The notes under the pieces were generated by a model, which searched no databases, had not been told where the DNA came from, and saw only the letters and a program-made list of their open reading frames with translations. A stretch of DNA of 64,000 nt. Origin: JAWKTT01 sp041398965 (lineage in GTDB: Bacteria > Planctomycetota > Planctomycetia > Planctomycetales > Planctomycetaceae). Numbering within the stretch: the first letter of the stretch is position 1; every line of letters begins with the position of its first letter. Shown here piece after piece: positions 37,875 through 47,257 of the stretch. The position numbers were made by a program, and so were the translations under genes. The stretch is taken from positions 62,001 to 126,000 of the forward strand of contig JAWKTT010000010.1 of assembly GCA_041398965.1 (NCBI GenBank), written 5' to 3'.

Positions 37875-37999
37875 AGTCACCTTCCGGGTGTATGACTTTC
37901 GGGACTGACGAGTTGATGGGTGGAGTGTCGAGGTTGACAATGGTCGACTCTCGTGTGAAGCGGTCTTCCAGTATTTGATTTTTGAGTAAGAGCACGGTT

Positions 38000-38185
38000 A
38001 TGGCCAGTAAGGCGAAGGTAGCTAAGTCGAAGCGGACACCGAAGTTCAGCTCGCGCATTGAGCATCGCTGTCAGTTGTGCGGACGCCCTCGGGCCGTGTA
38101 TCGGAAGTTTACCATCTGCCGTATCTGTTTCCGGAACATGGCCTTGGATGGGTTGATCCCCGGTGTGCGTAAGGCGAGTTGGTAG
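38000..38185 (+). CDS. rpsN: 30S ribosomal protein S14, zinc-binding type
   Basis: 61 residues. The short S14 form with two CxxC pairs (CQLCGRP and CRICF) that bind zinc; sequence RTPKFSSRIEHRCQLCGRPR, then FTICRICFRNMALDGLIPGV. It is intact although both neighbours are broken. ATG 38000 gives the family N-terminus; the frame is open from 37982. Confidence 0.92.
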   Translation: MASKAKVAKSKRTPKFSSRIEHRCQLCGRPRAVYRKFTICRICFRNMALDGLIPGVRKASW

Positions 38186-38353
38186 TGGTGGCGGGGCAAG
38201 ATCGGTTTGCCCCCGGTTGAATCAGCGAATCGTCGTGATTGTTTTGACGGTGAGCTGAGGGTAGTTGGTACGGAATTTACAGCAGTTTCAGGGTTGGTTC
38301 GACCAACTGGCAGGCAAGTTGGCGATTCCAGCTTGAGGAGTAGAGTTCCGATA

Positions 38354-38725
38354 TTGACAGACCCAATCGCAGACATGCTGACTCGGATACGCATGCGGCA
38401 CGATGATTGGCGCATTTTGTCGATATTCCAGCCTCCCGGCTGAAGATCGCGATGCAGCTTTGCAGCGGTATGTCTGGGACTTCGAAAGTGATTGAGAACT
38501 CGCCGCAAAACATTTTGCAGGTCAACGAAAATATGGGCCAGATGTGGAAGGCGAGTCATTCGAAAGATTGATCATCGGTAAGCGGGCGTCGATTCTATTC
38601 TGCAGCGGCGGCTGAAGTGATGCGGGGGATGGGGATTTCGATTCTGTCGACAGATGGGAGTGCTGAGTAATCGTGGGGCTAAGGCCACTAATGTTGGTGG
38701 TGAGATTCTCTGCCAGGTTTACTAA
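38354..38725 (+). CDS. rpsH: 30S ribosomal protein S8, frame-disrupted as read
   Basis: S8 organises the 16S central domain and in E. coli represses the spc operon. Recovered pieces in order: TDPIADMLTRIR, FVDIPASRLKIAM, WDFEVIENSPQNILQV, GMGISILSTD, SNRGAKATNVGGEILCQVY and TAA at 38723-38725. They lie in all three frames, so several indels are required. The start codon reads TTG at 38354, perhaps an altered ATG. Expected length is about 130 residues. Confidence 0.72.
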
Positions 38726-38894
38726 GTGAAGCTCAGTCGATCGGAATGGGGATCGACAGTGACGAATAGTCGATCGTCGATAGCCAGGAAACAGCGTAGG
38801 AACGGGATCAGTTAGAGTATCCATCGATCAGCAGACATGGCCGCGAGTACGTGGCATGCAATCAAATGATCGAGTTATGAGGTAGTACAGCGAG

Positions 38895-39443
38895 ATGTCA
38901 AGAATTGGAAAGAAGCCGGTCGCTGTCCCAGCGGGGATCGACGTGGCGGTTGCCGAGAACACGATCACCGTTAAGGGAAAAGGGGGCGAACTGGCCTACG
39001 AGTTCCCGGCGGGTATGGAAGTTGTCTGGGATGCGGCCGCGCGAAAGATTCAGGTGGGGCGTCCGGACAATGCTCGTCAGAATCGGGCTTACCATGGCTT
39101 GGTTCGGTCACTGATTCAGAACATGGTCCAAGGGTTGATTGCACCGTTCGAGAAGAAGCTGGAGATCGTCGGTGTCGGTTATCAAGCGACTTTGGCGGGA
39201 CGAGTGCTGAAGCTGCAGGTTGGTTTCGCGAACGTCGTCGAGTTGGTGGTCCCTGACGTGGTGGTTTGCGAAGTTCCTTCGACCACACAGGTGGTTGTCC
39301 GCAGCATTGACAAACAGGCGTGCGGCCAGTTCGCAGCGAATGTTCGACGGGTCCGACCCCCAGAGCCTTATAAGGGTAAAGGGATTCGCTATGTTGGCGA
39401 ACAGGTGCGTCGTAAGGTCGGTAAAGCAAACGCTGGTGGGTAA
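38895..39443 (+). CDS. rplF: 50S ribosomal protein L6
   Basis: 182 residues; near the factor-binding site. Seen: SRIGKKPVAVPAGIDVAVAE, HGLVRSLIQNMVQGL, and the C-terminal domain QFAANVRRVRPPEPYKGKGI with RYVGEQVRRKVGKANAG. Intact, marking the end of the disrupted stretch. Confidence 0.95.
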   Translation: MSRIGKKPVAVPAGIDVAVAENTITVKGKGGELAYEFPAGMEVVWDAAARKIQVGRPDNARQNRAYHGLVRSLIQNMVQGLIAPFEKKLEIVGVGYQATLAGRVLKLQVGFANVVELVVPDVVVCEVPSTTQVVVRSIDKQACGQFAANVRRVRPPEPYKGKGIRYVGEQVRRKVGKANAGG

Positions 39444-39461
39444 GGATAACAGGAAACTAAG

Positions 39462-39827
39462 ATGCACATTGAAAAGAGACTGGCGAAACAACGTGTACGG
39501 CGTGGCTTCCGCGTCCGCAATCGGTTGCGGGGGAGTGGACGTCCGCGGTTGAGCGTGTTTCGCAGTAACAACCATATTTACGCTCAGATCATCGACGATG
39601 TGCAAGGGGTGACATTGGTCTCCGCGAGTACGATGGAGGCGAGCCTTGGTGGGGCGGCGGGTTATCACGGGAACACTGCGGCAGCGGTTCGTGTCGGGGC
39701 GGCGATCGCTCAGCGGGCTGTGGAAAAGGGTTTGACCGAAGTGATGTTCGACCGGGGGACATACCGTTATCATGGTCGGGTGGCTGCGTTGGCAGATGCT
39801 GCTCGGGAGAACGGTTTGAATTTCTAG
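39462..39827 (+). CDS. rplR: 50S ribosomal protein L18
   Basis: 121 residues; binds 5S rRNA with L5. Seen: KQRVRRGFRVRNRLRGSGRP, then RLSVFRSNNHIYAQIIDD and FDRGTYRYHGRVAALADAAR. It follows rplF by 18 bp. Confidence 0.95.
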   Translation: MHIEKRLAKQRVRRGFRVRNRLRGSGRPRLSVFRSNNHIYAQIIDDVQGVTLVSASTMEASLGGAAGYHGNTAAAVRVGAAIAQRAVEKGLTEVMFDRGTYRYHGRVAALADAARENGLNF

Positions 39828-39983
39828 GTGATGTGAAGAGTTGCTGGCATCGCGTTTCCGCGATGGGCGACTTGTGATGATGAAGAGTTACGGATCGTGA
39901 GTCGTGTGGTGGTTGGCTTGGGTGGCGTTTTGCCAGTCCGTTGAAGGCCCGATCCAGCAGAATCAATACTCGGAGAAGAGCAC

Positions 39984-40469
39984 GTGTCAAAAACATCCGA
40001 AAAGCCGGCCCAGGGCCCCGAAAAGGTCGTACAGATACGACGCTGCTCGTGCGTGGTCAAAGGGGGGCGTCGATTTAGCTTCGCGGCTCTGCTCGTGATC
40101 GGCGACGAAAAGGGGAGCGTTGGCTACGGCTATGCCAAGGCAAAGGAAGTTCCGATCGCTGTAGAAAAGGCGAAGAAGGCAGCCGAGCGTGACCAGATGA
40201 AGGTCAAGTTGGTTGGGACCACAGTACCGCACCGAGTGGTTGGTCGCTACGGGGCATCGGAAGTGCTGTTGATGCCGGCATCGCCTGGTACGGGGATTAT
40301 TGCTGGTGCGACTGTCCGTTCGGTGGTCGAGTCGGTGGGAGTGAGGGATATTTTGACGAAGAGCCGGGGCTCGAGTAACCCGATGAATCTCGTTCGTGCG
40401 ACCTTTGATGCATTGAGCAAGCTGCGGACTCGTGAAGAAGTCGCGATGCTGCGGGGAGTGGAAGTCTAA
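39984..40469 (+). CDS. rpsE: 30S ribosomal protein S5
   Basis: 161 residues; part of the mRNA entry helicase and of decoding fidelity. Seen: VKGGRRFSFAALLVIGDEKG, then GSVGYGYAKAKEVPIAVEKA and PASPGTGIIAGATVRSVVES. GTG 39984 is the start. It ends in a TAATG overlap with rplO; rpmD, which often separates them, is missing. Confidence 0.95.
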   Translation: MSKTSEKPAQGPEKVVQIRRCSCVVKGGRRFSFAALLVIGDEKGSVGYGYAKAKEVPIAVEKAKKAAERDQMKVKLVGTTVPHRVVGRYGASEVLLMPASPGTGIIAGATVRSVVESVGVRDILTKSRGSSNPMNLVRATFDALSKLRTREEVAMLRGVEV

Positions 40470-40918
40470 TGATTATTGATGATGTCCATCGTGGGATTAA
40501 TAAGAACAAGGCCAGGAAGCGGGTTGGCCGTGGACCGGGCTCGGGTCATGGCAAGACTTCGGGTCGTGGTCATAACGGCTTCGGCTCGCGACGTGGCTCA
40601 TCGCGACGACGTGGCTTCTCCGGCGGACAGATGCCGCTGGCGAGGTTGATCGCGAAGCGTGGTTTCAATAATAATCAGTTTGCGACGAAGGTCTTGGAGA
40701 TCAATGTTGCATTATTGGAAGAAGTCTTCGAAGATGGTGCAGTTGTCAGCGTGGAAGCGCTGACGGAGCGTGGTCTGGCGAAGCGACGGTTCGACGTTGT
40801 GAAGGTATTGGGTGATGGCGAGTTGACAAAGAAGTTGACTGTTGTCGCACATCGGTTTTCACAATCTGCCGAGGCGAAGATCGCTAAGGCGGGGGGAACT
40901 GTCGAGCGAATTCTGTAG
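40469..40918 (+). CDS. rplO: 50S ribosomal protein L15
   Basis: 149 residues; late 50S assembly protein. Seen: KARKRVGRGPGSGHGKTSGR, then GSSRRRGFSGGQMPLARLIA and the C-terminal KLTVVAHRFSQSAEAKIAKA. Starts on the last base of the rpsE stop codon. Confidence 0.95.
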   Translation: MIIDDVHRGINKNKARKRVGRGPGSGHGKTSGRGHNGFGSRRGSSRRRGFSGGQMPLARLIAKRGFNNNQFATKVLEINVALLEEVFEDGAVVSVEALTERGLAKRRFDVVKVLGDGELTKKLTVVAHRFSQSAEAKIAKAGGTVERIL

Positions 40919-41119
40919 GTAGAGTCATTTGCGTTGCCAGATTATCAGGGCAACTGTGATTGATGTTGTCGTATTTTGAACAATCTGCCCGATCGGGCGA
41001 AACGGAGTTCGTCACCCTGAGCCGCTTTCGGAAGACGGCGGTGTCGAGTCCGAGGTCGACTTGGCGGCAGTCATTTGGGGACCGGCCCGCATTGTGGGCG
41101 GGCAGAAGGATTTCGGAGT

Positions 41120-42496
<1,377 letters not shown>

Positions 42497-42556
42497 TGGT
42501 GTCCCCTTCCTGAGGGCTCGGGAGGTTGTCCCATATCGCCAGTGTGGGGCATTTTG

Positions 42557-43621
42557 ATGGTCGACTGGTTTCCCATCATTGATGGCACGAACCGGGGTTT
42601 CGGAGCGGATTTGATTCGCTTCGCTCTTCGCACATTGACGCCGTTCTATGCGTCAGGTGTCGCCGTTCGGAACTGGTTGTATGACCGGAACTGGCTGGGA
42701 CGCACCCGATTGTCGGTGCCGGTGGTCAGTGTGGGGAACGTGACCACGGGTGGATCGGGTAAGACTCCATTCGTCGTTTGGCTGGCGCGGACGTTTCAGG
42801 TCGCGGGGTGGTCACCGGGGCTTCTCAGTCGTGGGTATCTTTCGTTGGATTCTCATGGGAATGACGAGGGAAGGCTGCTGAGTCGGTTGTGTCCCGGTGT
42901 GCCGCATGTCCAGCAACGGGACCGAGTCGCTGGGGGACAGCGGGCGATATCCGAACTGGGGTGTGATGTCCTTGTTGTCGACGATGGATTTCAACATCGG
43001 CGGCTGGCTCGTGATCTCGACATTGTGCTTCTTGACGCGGTGGTTCCCTGGGGTTATGGGGCGTTGTTGCCGCGCGGGTTAATGCGTGAATCGGCCTCAT
43101 CGCTGCGACGAGCCGACCTTGTGGTGCTGACACGGGTCAATCAGGTGAGTGAGGCGGACGTCGAGAGACTGCGCAAGACTCTGGCTGGTTTGACGAGTGC
43201 TCCGGTGGCGGGTGTCTCTTTCGAGCCGACGAGTTTGAGGGACGGCGTCGGAGGGATTCTCCCTTTGGAGCGGTTGCAAGGGTGTCGGGTGGGGGCGTTT
43301 TGCGGTATTGGAAATCCGACTGGTTTTCGATTGAGCATGAATGATCTCTGCGATGCTTCGCGGGGTTGGGTGTTTCGAGCCTTTCCGGATCATCACCACT
43401 ACCGTGTGGAGGATCTTGCCGAGCTGGCAGCGTGGGGGACGGCCGAGGGGGTCGACCTGTTTCTGACGACGGGGAAGGACATGGTCAAGTTGCCCGAGGG
43501 GGGCATTGGAGGAGTCCCCCTGTTGTCGGTCGAGATTGAAACTCGGTTTGCCTTCGGTGAGGATGTGGTGCGTGAACGAATCGATCGATTGCGGACGATG
43601 CGAGTGATTGGCTCTCGGTAA
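42557..43621 (+). CDS. lpxK: tetraacyldisaccharide 4'-kinase
   Basis: 354 residues; phosphorylates the lipid A precursor disaccharide at the inner membrane, so the organism has a lipid A pathway. The P-loop is VVSVGNVTTGGSGKTPFVVW near residue 60, with LLSRGY following. The later motif VLVVDDGFQHRRLARDLDIV holds the catalytic acidic residues, and RADLVVLTRVNQ and FPDHHHY follow. ATG 42557 has GGGG seven bases upstream; GTG 42542 is an alternative. It follows secY by 60 bp and may be read through from the ribosomal cluster. Confidence 0.93.
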   Translation: MVDWFPIIDGTNRGFGADLIRFALRTLTPFYASGVAVRNWLYDRNWLGRTRLSVPVVSVGNVTTGGSGKTPFVVWLARTFQVAGWSPGLLSRGYLSLDSHGNDEGRLLSRLCPGVPHVQQRDRVAGGQRAISELGCDVLVVDDGFQHRRLARDLDIVLLDAVVPWGYGALLPRGLMRESASSLRRADLVVLTRVNQVSEADVERLRKTLAGLTSAPVAGVSFEPTSLRDGVGGILPLERLQGCRVGAFCGIGNPTGFRLSMNDLCDASRGWVFRAFPDHHHYRVEDLAELAAWGTAEGVDLFLTTGKDMVKLPEGGIGGVPLLSVEIETRFAFGEDVVRERIDRLRTMRVIGSR

Positions 43622-43690
43622 CGAAGAGGTGCGGTTTTATCGGGGCATTTCACTGACCGTGACGATGTAGACATGTGGCGGGAGGAAACG

Positions 43691-44770
43691 ATGGAGCGGT
43701 TACGTGTGGGGGTGATTGGAGCCGGGGGGATTGCGGCGAAGCTGCATCTGCCGGAGATTCAGTCGGTCGAGGGGGTCGAGGTGACGGTGTTGGGGGGGCG
43801 TCAGCAGCGTCGTTTGGAGACGTTGTGTCGCAAGTTTGGTGTTCCCCGCTGGACACAGTCGTATGCCGAGATCATTGCCGACCCCGAGGTTGACGCTGTC
43901 ATCGTGGCGTTGCCGCATCCGTTGCATGTGAAGTATGGGCTGCTGGCTTTGGAGGCGGGGAAACATGTGCATATGCAGAAACCGCTCAGTACGTCGCTCG
44001 AGGAGGCGGAGGCGTTTGTGACAGCCGCGGAGCAGACTGATCGAACGGTGTTGTGTCTGCCGGATGTCGGACGGCCGCATGTCCGTCGAGCCCGAGCGAT
44101 GATCGCGTCGGGGGAGTTGGGTCGGGTTTCGTCGGCTCATGCTCGATTCAGTCATGGAGGGCCGGAGGTTTATTACGCGACGATTCAGTCGATCTTAGAA
44201 GAGGAGTCGGACGGAGAGGCTGACGATTTGTGGTTCTTCGATGCGACGAAGGCGGACGTTGGGGCGTTGTTTGACATGGGGGTGTACGCGGTCGCCCACC
44301 TGGTGGCGATGCTGGGGTCGGTGACGCGAGTGTCGTGTCGGGTAAGTACGGTGTCGAAGCCGACCTCTCTGGAAGATACAGCGGCGATGCTGTTGGACTT
44401 CGAGTCGGGGGCGATCGGGACTGCTGAGACAGGTTGGTGTGACGGGGCGAGGACTTACGGGTTCTCTGTGCATGGTACCGAGGGGAAGTTGGTCAACCCG
44501 CCACTGACGCAAGAGTTGTGGCTGAGTCGCCCGACGTCGCGGGTGGACGAGGATGCTCCGTTGCTGACTGTGCCAGTTGACCTGGGAGACGATCGAGCGA
44601 TTCACTCGCATCAACATTGGGTCGACTGCATTCGAGCAGGGAAGCAACCTCCGCAGACGAACGCCCGCTTTGCCCGGCATGTCACCGAGATCCTGTTGAA
44701 GAGTCTGGAGTCATCGCGGACTGGGCAGACGATGGACGTGGTGTCGCGGCTTTCGTGGGGGAAGGGGTGA
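43691..44770 (+). CDS. Gfo/Idh/MocA-family oxidoreductase
   Basis: 359 residues. The N-terminal Rossmann domain begins RLRVGVIGAGGIAAKLHLPE, with EKP-like QKPLSTSLEEAEAFV near residue 100; the C-terminal alpha/beta substrate domain shows WFFDATKADVGALFDMGVYA and VHGTEGKLV. Family members oxidise or reduce sugars and cyclitols with NAD(P). The substrate cannot be assigned. GGAGGAAACG stands just before ATG 43691 and decides the start; the frame is open from 43673. It lies 69 bp after lpxK on the same strand. Confidence 0.88.
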   Translation: MERLRVGVIGAGGIAAKLHLPEIQSVEGVEVTVLGGRQQRRLETLCRKFGVPRWTQSYAEIIADPEVDAVIVALPHPLHVKYGLLALEAGKHVHMQKPLSTSLEEAEAFVTAAEQTDRTVLCLPDVGRPHVRRARAMIASGELGRVSSAHARFSHGGPEVYYATIQSILEEESDGEADDLWFFDATKADVGALFDMGVYAVAHLVAMLGSVTRVSCRVSTVSKPTSLEDTAAMLLDFESGAIGTAETGWCDGARTYGFSVHGTEGKLVNPPLTQELWLSRPTSRVDEDAPLLTVPVDLGDDRAIHSHQHWVDCIRAGKQPPQTNARFARHVTEILLKSLESSRTGQTMDVVSRLSWGKG

Positions 44771-44819
44771 TGAGGGGCCAGTTTCTCGGGGAACGGGTAT
44801 TCGAGGGGAGGAGATGAGA

Positions 44820-45404
44820 ATGCTGATGACGGTTGAGGAGTTCTTGGATGAGAGATATGAGTTGCCGGAGGGGGGGCAGTGGTCTGAGTTAGAGGGGGGG
44901 AAGGCGATCTGCTTTCAACCTCCGGACTTGGATCATGGGACGGTTGTACTGAACTTGTCCAAAGGGGTCTCGCGGTGGGCGGTGGCTGAGGAGCGGGGGT
45001 ATGCCTGTTTCGATCTCGGTCTGGTGTTGCGTCGCGATCCCGATACGGTGCGATTTCCGGCGGCGAGCTTCTTTCTGACGGGGGACCGATTCGCCGAGAG
45101 TGATCGGGATGTCACCGAAACTCGACCGGCTGCGGTGGTCGAACTGGCGTCGACGGCAGATCGTCGCAAGGTGATGAGCAGTCGGGTTTCGGAGTACCTG
45201 GAGCAGGGGGTCGAGGCGGTCATCGTGGTTGACCCGAAGCACGAAACGGTCTCAGTCTGGCATTCGGGAGCCGCGGCATTAGAACTCGGCCTGGGGGATC
45301 GGTTAGAAGGTCTCGCAACTCTACCAGGCTTCGAGATTGAGGTTGTCGAACTGTTCGCCGTTCCGGAATGGTGGCAGCGACCTGGAGCAAGGAGCGGCGT
45401 TTGA
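44820..45404 (+). CDS. Uma2-family (DUF820) nuclease-like protein
   Basis: 194 residues. The PD-(D/E)xK-like fold of Uma2 proteins is suggested by SELEGGKAICFQPPDLDHGT, AAVVELASTADRRKVMSSRV and EAVIVVDPKHETVSVW. Uma2 proteins are numerous in cyanobacteria and planctomycetes; cellular role unknown. The first in-frame ATG is 44814, but GGAGGAG fits ATG 44820 better. Confidence 0.75.
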   Translation: MLMTVEEFLDERYELPEGGQWSELEGGKAICFQPPDLDHGTVVLNLSKGVSRWAVAEERGYACFDLGLVLRRDPDTVRFPAASFFLTGDRFAESDRDVTETRPAAVVELASTADRRKVMSSRVSEYLEQGVEAVIVVDPKHETVSVWHSGAAALELGLGDRLEGLATLPGFEIEVVELFAVPEWWQRPGARSGV

Positions 45405-45566
45405 TTGCGGGGAACTGGCGGGGACTTCGGCTGGAATTGCCAGTAAAGAGGGAATTCGAGCGGGTGGAGGAAGAGTGCTGCTGTCGTATCGACAGGGGGA
45501 TGCTAGAGTCCGGGGGACCGCACTGGATCGGCGGCAGTCCTCGCGTTTCATCATGAAGGATCCCCG

Positions 45567-47135
45567 GTGAATATTCACAGCAAGTTTTCTGTCCCTTTCG
45601 GACTGATGTTCGGCATCTGCCTGTGTGTTTTGTGCGCTTTCGGACCACATGTTCAAGGTGCAGATGCTCCGGCCCCCTTGCCGGCGACCGTCTCAGGGGC
45701 GTCGCCGATTGGTGGCACGAAGCCGGCTGAAAAGCCCGCAGGGGAACAAGGGGCGACTGAGACCAAGACCGAGCCAGCCGCGACTCCTGCATCGCCCATG
45801 TCCGAGGAGCAGCCGAAGTCTGAAGAGAATCCGAAGGCCGAGGGCCAGCCGACTGCCGGTGAGAAGCCAACGACGGGTGAGAAGCCAACGACCAGTGAAA
45901 AGCCAATGGCGGGTGAAAAGCCAATGTCGGACGTACCTCCTGCCGCGGGGGCAACGTCGACGTCGCCGGCAGGTGAGTCGTCGAAATCTCCGATGTCCGA
46001 GAGTCCTGATCCTGTGTCGCCGATGACCGGGGGGGCGACAGCGATGCCCAAGCAGGAGACTCCATCTGCCGAGGGTGGGGGCGAGACAAAGGTTTCTGAT
46101 CCGATGAAGTCGACCGCTCCGGAAGGGGAGCCAAAGCGGGTGCAACCGGCATCGATTCAGGCGTCGGATGCGGCTGCCAGCGGGAAGACAGAGACGGGAA
46201 CAGGCTCGAAAGGGGAAATGCCCGAGGTGGATGCCGAAGGGTTTACATCATTATTTCGAGACTCGACCCTGGCCGGTTGGACGGTGATTGAGGGTAAGCC
46301 GGAGTGCTGGGAGATCAACGAGGGGGTCGTCCGATGTTTGCGTGCTGGGGGCGGTTGGTTGCGGTCGAATCAGGAATACAGCGATTTTACGTTGCGTTTC
46401 GAATGTCGGTTGTCGGCTGGTGCCAACACGGGGGTCGGGTTTCGATTTCCCTCATCGGGCAATCCGACGATGACTGGTTTTGAACTGCAACTGTTGGATG
46501 ACTCAGCTGAGAAGTACGCGAATCTCCGTCCCGATCAATACAACGGAAGCCTCTACTATTTCCAGAAGCCCGATGTCCCCTCGCCGCTGAAGGTGGGGGA
46601 ATGGAATGAGTTGGAAATCAGCTGCAAAGGTGGCGATGTTCAGGTTACGATCAATGGATCTTCCGCGTTGCAGACATCGCTGTTGCGGTTGGAGAACGCG
46701 AAGTGGCATCCGTTTTCCCTGAGACCGACATCCGGTCACATTGGATTACAGAGTTCGAGTCAGCCGGTTGACTTTCGTCATGTGCGAATCAAGGAGCATG
46801 GCCGACAGACGGAGTCGGGTGTGACCATTGTTGAACTCGTGGAAGGTGACGGTCCGGCTGTGGCGGACGGGGCGACGATTACGGTTCACTACACGGGACA
46901 GTTACTTGATGGAAAGATTTTCGATAGCAGCCTGGAGCGAGGTGCCCCGGTGACCGCTTCACTATCCCGGGTGGTTCCGGGCTGGCGGGACGGAATCGCT
47001 GGGATGAAGGTCGGGGGTCGACGACGTCTGATCATCCCGGCTTCGCTCGCTTACGGCGAAAAAGGGGTTGGGGATATCATCCCACCGAACTCGACATTGG
47101 TCTTTGAGGTGGAACTTCGCCACTTCGAACAGTAG
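45567..47135 (+). CDS. secreted DUF1080 (3-keto-disaccharide hydrolase-like) protein fused to FKBP-type prolyl isomerase
   Basis: 522 residues. A signal peptide (SVPFGLMFGICLCVLCAFGP, cleavage near residue 31) is followed by a long linker of Pro/Ala/Glu/Lys units (EKPTTGEKPTTSEKPMAGEK) to about 215. A DUF1080 beta-sandwich domain (about 220-405) shows FTSLFRDSTLAGWTVIEGKP, GFELQLLDDSAEKYANL and GHIGLQSSSQPVDFRHVRIK. An FKBP domain (about 415-522) shows ITVHYTGQLLDGKIFDSS and GVGDIIPPNSTLVFEVEL. The GTG start follows AAGGATCCCCG. DUF1080 proteins are linked to glycan degradation; FKBPs catalyse proline isomerisation. The fusion is unusual. Confidence 0.88.
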   Translation: MNIHSKFSVPFGLMFGICLCVLCAFGPHVQGADAPAPLPATVSGASPIGGTKPAEKPAGEQGATETKTEPAATPASPMSEEQPKSEENPKAEGQPTAGEKPTTGEKPTTSEKPMAGEKPMSDVPPAAGATSTSPAGESSKSPMSESPDPVSPMTGGATAMPKQETPSAEGGGETKVSDPMKSTAPEGEPKRVQPASIQASDAAASGKTETGTGSKGEMPEVDAEGFTSLFRDSTLAGWTVIEGKPECWEINEGVVRCLRAGGGWLRSNQEYSDFTLRFECRLSAGANTGVGFRFPSSGNPTMTGFELQLLDDSAEKYANLRPDQYNGSLYYFQKPDVPSPLKVGEWNELEISCKGGDVQVTINGSSALQTSLLRLENAKWHPFSLRPTSGHIGLQSSSQPVDFRHVRIKEHGRQTESGVTIVELVEGDGPAVADGATITVHYTGQLLDGKIFDSSLERGAPVTASLSRVVPGWRDGIAGMKVGGRRRLIIPASLAYGEKGVGDIIPPNSTLVFEVELRHFEQ

Positions 47136-47257
47136 CCTCGGGAATAATGATCGACACGAGTGAGTCTGCTGGACTACCCTGATGGGTCGATCCTTTCCTT
47201 GTCCGATGCTATTGTTTGTGACAGGCACAGTTCTGTGCTGTCACTTCGGAGATCACC

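Noticed and set aside
45840..45930. Short tandem repeats considered as a possible CRISPR array
   Set aside because: They are in-frame codon repeats of the EKP linker without unique spacers.
45653..46145. Minus-strand frames with repetitive Gly/Val/Ala or Arg/Leu translations
   Set aside because: They arise from the repetitive EKP linker of the DUF1080-FKBP gene.
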